Below the pieces are notes generated by a model, which was given only the letters and a program-made list of their open reading frames with translations, was not told the origin of the DNA and did not search any database. DNA of 64,000 nt from Nematopogon swammerdamellus (lineage: Eukaryota; Arthropoda; Insecta; Lepidoptera; Adelidae): the NCBI GenBank assembly GCA_946902875.1, contig OX336344.1:21659791-21723790 (forward strand), given 5' to 3'. This document shows, one piece after another, positions 61,168 through 64,000 of the stretch. The first letter of the stretch is position 1. Each line of letters begins with the position of its first letter. The position numbers and the translations under genes are program-made.

Positions 61168-61600
61168 GTGTACCGTGTGGGGTCGGTACTTAAAAAGAAT
61201 AGCCCCACTGCATCTCTCCCCGTCGCATGTCGTAAAAGTCGACTAAGGGATCGTCAGCCTGGGCAGCTTAATGGTGCGGTCAGTTTACTGATGGATGACC
61301 GCCCGACTGTTGGAGGCTGACCGTGGTTCGGATACCATGTTAAACTGTAGGTCCCTTTCCTTCTTACCTTAATAGGTGGTAGGGTTTATCCCGGCCGGGT
61401 TGGTACCACCGCACTGAGCGAAACGTCGGTCGAAACGGCTATGTAAATAGTTCGTGTTTTCCGTCCAGTTCAGTGTAGCCGGCGCGAAATGAAGGGAAGC
61501 ACTGACATGGCACCTAGTTCACCCGGTGTTATGGGCTGACATCACGGATGTTGTAGGTGATGAAGCCAACCGTGTCAAGTTTCCATAAAAAAAAAGGTAG
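61168..61600 (+). mobile_element. Composite: family C head followed by full SINE family B
   Basis: 61168-61251 is the C head (ACCGTGTGGGGTCGGTACTT to GACTAAGGGATCG); at 61252 a B element starts (TCAGCCTGGGCAGCTTAATG) with a shortened head, core, body and CAAGTTTCCATAAAAAAAAA. Confidence 0.85.
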
Positions 61601-61624
61601 GTACATTAAATATACCTAATACCT

Positions 61625-62890
61625 CAAATATTTTCGGATGCAAGTTACCCTTCAGCTAAGCGGGATATTGTGGAAGAGAAGAACCGCCGATTGCGAAAAA
61701 GTATTCCCAATTTTCTGGGTGCAGTTTTAGCCCTAGACTCGATTAGTTTTTAGAGGGTGAACTAAATTGACTAAAACACGATTCGTTTTATGAACTCTCT
61801 AATATATTAATTTTGCAGATCAGTTTGTTTGAGATTTTACATCGAGATAAGATGACAATCATAATAAAAACATTGACAGATAAATTCTTAGAGTTCTAAA
61901 TTTTGAAAATGTGTCTATGGTACAATAGTTTATGGCGCTCCGCTATAAGTTGCCGGAAACCTACGTCTTTGGAAATGGCGGTGCCCAGGAGGTTCAGGTG
62001 CTTCCAGACAGGTATGACGCTGACTTAGAAACTGGCTTGGAAAGCAAAAGGACCTTCAAATCGACCTTCGCAGATAATGCGCAGCACTGAGCCTTGCTAA
62101 CGTTGAAGGCGTGGGCGTAGCATTCAGGGGGCAACATATTATTGTTATGCATACGAGAGTACGGAACACGGGTTCTACACCAGTTACCCTTCAACTAGGC
62201 GGGATGTGGATGAGAAGAGGCGAAGACTTGTGTCTGAACTTGAGCAAACACTCGGCTCTATTTCCGAATGGGCCGTAGCAAGTTGGTCAAGTTAAATACC
62301 TCCAAGATACAAGTTTGCGCGTTCAGTGCGAAGAGAGCGGTGTTCACACCAGCTCCTTCCTACCAAGGCACGTCACTTAAATTTTGCGACCACCTCGGGG
62401 TCCTCCGAGTCGAATTTTCGCACGATCTAAACTTACGGCGTGACATCGAGGGCAAGGCCGTATAAATCGCAGATTCGGTCCTGCTTGGGGTACTGCTCGC
62501 ACCTATGGGATGGCTCAGTCAAATACCAGCTGGCGCCTCTGGACTCGATCCAGCGTCGAGCCGTGCGAATAGTAGGTGACTCCCACAGAAATCCTAAACT
62601 TCTCTGATCTGTGGTGACTCCCAAATGTCCCGCGATCTAAAAGCACTGCAACTCCGTAGGAATACATAGCTAAATCAGAGCCTGTTGAAATACAAACCTC
62701 TGTTTGTATTTATAATATGGCAATAAATATTTTCCCCCAAGTACAGTCTCGGGTCCTTCAACCTGGGCACCTGTCAGGCCGGCATGGCATTGGCAGCCTC
62801 CGCATGCTACCGAATGTCCATGGGCATCGCTAGACACCTTATGGGTGGCTCGGCGCCACATGTCGCGCTTACTATAAAAATAATATCAGT
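61625..62890 (+). pseudogene. Decayed Jockey-like LINE reverse transcriptase
   Basis: Ordered translated landmarks: SYPSAKRDIVEEKNRRL (61660), the related STRRDVDEKRRRLVSELEQT (62185), SKLVKLNTSKIQVCAFSAKR (62280), LGVLRVEFSHDLNLRRDIEG (62400), YCSHLWDGSVKYQLAPLDSI then QRRAVRIVGD (62500), and a C-terminal KYSLGSF..GMALAASACYRMSMGIARHL (62740). These fit the region after the YADD motif of Jockey-type elements. Several stops and frameshifts. The earlier 61660 piece is a partial duplicate. Confidence 0.65.
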
Positions 62891-63244
62891 AGCTTTGGCC
62901 TCGCCTTAGTGGCTTACCTGCTTCGAGTGAGTACATTATTCAACTATGTACAACCTGAAACCTCCCTCGGTCTTCGGCCTTGAACTGATTGGTTTACTTA
63001 CTTCCCGAATCCGCTTCACCCCAGCCAGATATATTTACTTACATAGACAAAGAAAATCGTGTACTTACACAGCTCAGTCTTCGGTCTTGCTCTGACTGAC
63101 TTTTCATTTTACTTCAAGACTATACATCATTCAACTATACATAATTTGTATATATATATGTAGGTACTCACTCATGCGCTATTTGCAGAAAACTTTAGTT
63201 TCAAATAAAGATCACGACAAATAAACGGACGGATAGTATCAATT
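62891..63244. other. Unassigned stretch
   Basis: A short TCGGTCTTC/TCTTCGGCCTT repeat is present near 62970 and 63090. No coding region. Confidence 0.3.
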
Positions 63245-63552
63245 TTGTACCGTGTGGGGCCGGTACTTATATAAAAGAATAGCCCCACTGTATCTCTCCC
63301 CGTGTATGTCGTAAAAGGCGACTAAGGGATATGACTTCCTTCTTTTATTACTGGGTGGTAGGGTTTAACCCGCCCGTGTTGGTACCACCGCACCGCACTG
63401 AATGAAAGGTCGGTAGAAACGGCTATGTATTTAGTGTAGCCGGTACGACCGAAGGGAACACTAACTTGGCACCAAGTTCACCCGGTGTTATGGGCTGACG
63501 TCACGGATGTTGTAGCCTGTAGGTGATGTGTCAGATTCCATAAAAAAAAATC
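63245..63552 (+). mobile_element. SINE family B2
   Basis: ACCGTGTGGGGCCGGTACTT head, core, B body with deletions, and CAGATTCCATAAAAAAAAAT. Confidence 0.85.
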
Positions 63553-63589
63553 AATATACGAGTTACATACAACATTTAAAGTATGCAAA

Positions 63590-63770
63590 CAGTTTTTAAA
63601 AAAGCCTAAAATAAAAAAAATAAGTTATAAAAAACTAAAACCCGACTACGTAAAAGCTAATTATGAAAATCGTTTAAATAAAAAAAAATTGTTATAAAAA
63701 ACTAAAACCCGGCTACGAAAAAGCAAATTATGAAAATAGTTTAACTATAACTAAAAATAACAAAATAATG
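63590..63770 (+). repeat. Two tandem copies of a 63-bp unit
   Basis: GTTATAAAAAACTAAAACCC..GCTAATTATGAAAATCGTTTAA recurs at about 63628 and 63691. A-rich. The rest of the window to 64000 shows nothing recognisable. Confidence 0.6.
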
Positions 63771-64000
63771 TTTTCCATATAATTTATCAGATACAGCAAT
63801 TCTCTTTTTATATTGATTTTACCTTAGCACTAACTCTATAAATTTTGATAAATTTATTATTTTTAACGTTCTAAATATAGAGCCGTGGTCGGGCGTTTTT
63901 CGTTCAACAAGACAAGTGAGACCGTCGTTGTGCATTATAGCCGTTGACGTTCGGTATGTACCTATGTATCTAATTATAATAATTTTATATTGGCTCTGAC

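Noticed and set aside
1..64000. Bacterial-type systems (operons, toxin-antitoxin, CRISPR, prophage)
   Set aside because: No such genes; intron, TATA box, LINEs, SINEs and Helitrons show an insect nuclear genome.

Overview
The window looks like transposon-dense nuclear DNA of a moth or butterfly. The base for this is the repeat content: Helitron-like 3' ends built on GCGAAGCCGCGGGC..CTAGT, the GGCCAAGTGCGAGTCGAAC repeat, CR1/Jockey/RTE/R1-type LINE remnants, and several hundred-base SINEs ending in ACATAAAA or CCATAAAA. There is no operon-like layout and only one convincing host protein gene: a proline-rich secreted protein on the minus strand (54949-56404) with an ATG-only first coding exon, a TATA box and a candidate poly(A) signal. 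A second host element may be a GC-rich promoter plus non-coding exon at about 31800-32610. Everything else is mobile or simple-repeat DNA.

Layout. 1-796: the 5' part of a Ty3/gypsy-type gag running off the left edge. 1.0-5.1 kb: SINE pieces and a decayed LINE reverse transcriptase. 5.1-10.9 kb: a 30-bp satellite into which an apparently full-length CR1-like LINE has inserted (5631-10919), with both ORFs intact. 10.9-14.4 kb: palindromes, a head-to-tail array of short Helitron units, and a 1-kb CAGA minisatellite that seems to have grown inside a terminal inverted repeat. 14.4-31.7 kb: fold-back elements and many SINEs. 31.8-33.7 kb: possible promoter, then a Helitron. 33.7-44 kb: LINE tails, a clean hAT-type MITE with an 8-bp target duplication, a large compound fold-back, and a 5'-truncated R1-like LINE with an 11-bp duplication. 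44-53.5 kb: nested insertions and two TIR/fold-back elements. 53.6-64 kb: the host gene, flanked and invaded by one repeat family, then more SINEs and a decayed Jockey-like LINE.

The most interesting theme is a set of SINE-like families that share modules. Family A has a tRNA-derived head. Family B has a head combining a tRNA A box, a 5S rRNA internal control region and a tRNA B box. Families A and B share a central segment of about 80 bp. Family B2 has the B body with a third head, and family C has that third head with another tail. Chimeras between modules are visible. The family A tail also resembles the 3' end of a local LINE, a likely source of its retrotransposition machinery. Family letters are labels for this window only; repeat boundaries are estimated by eye and may be off by several to tens of bases.
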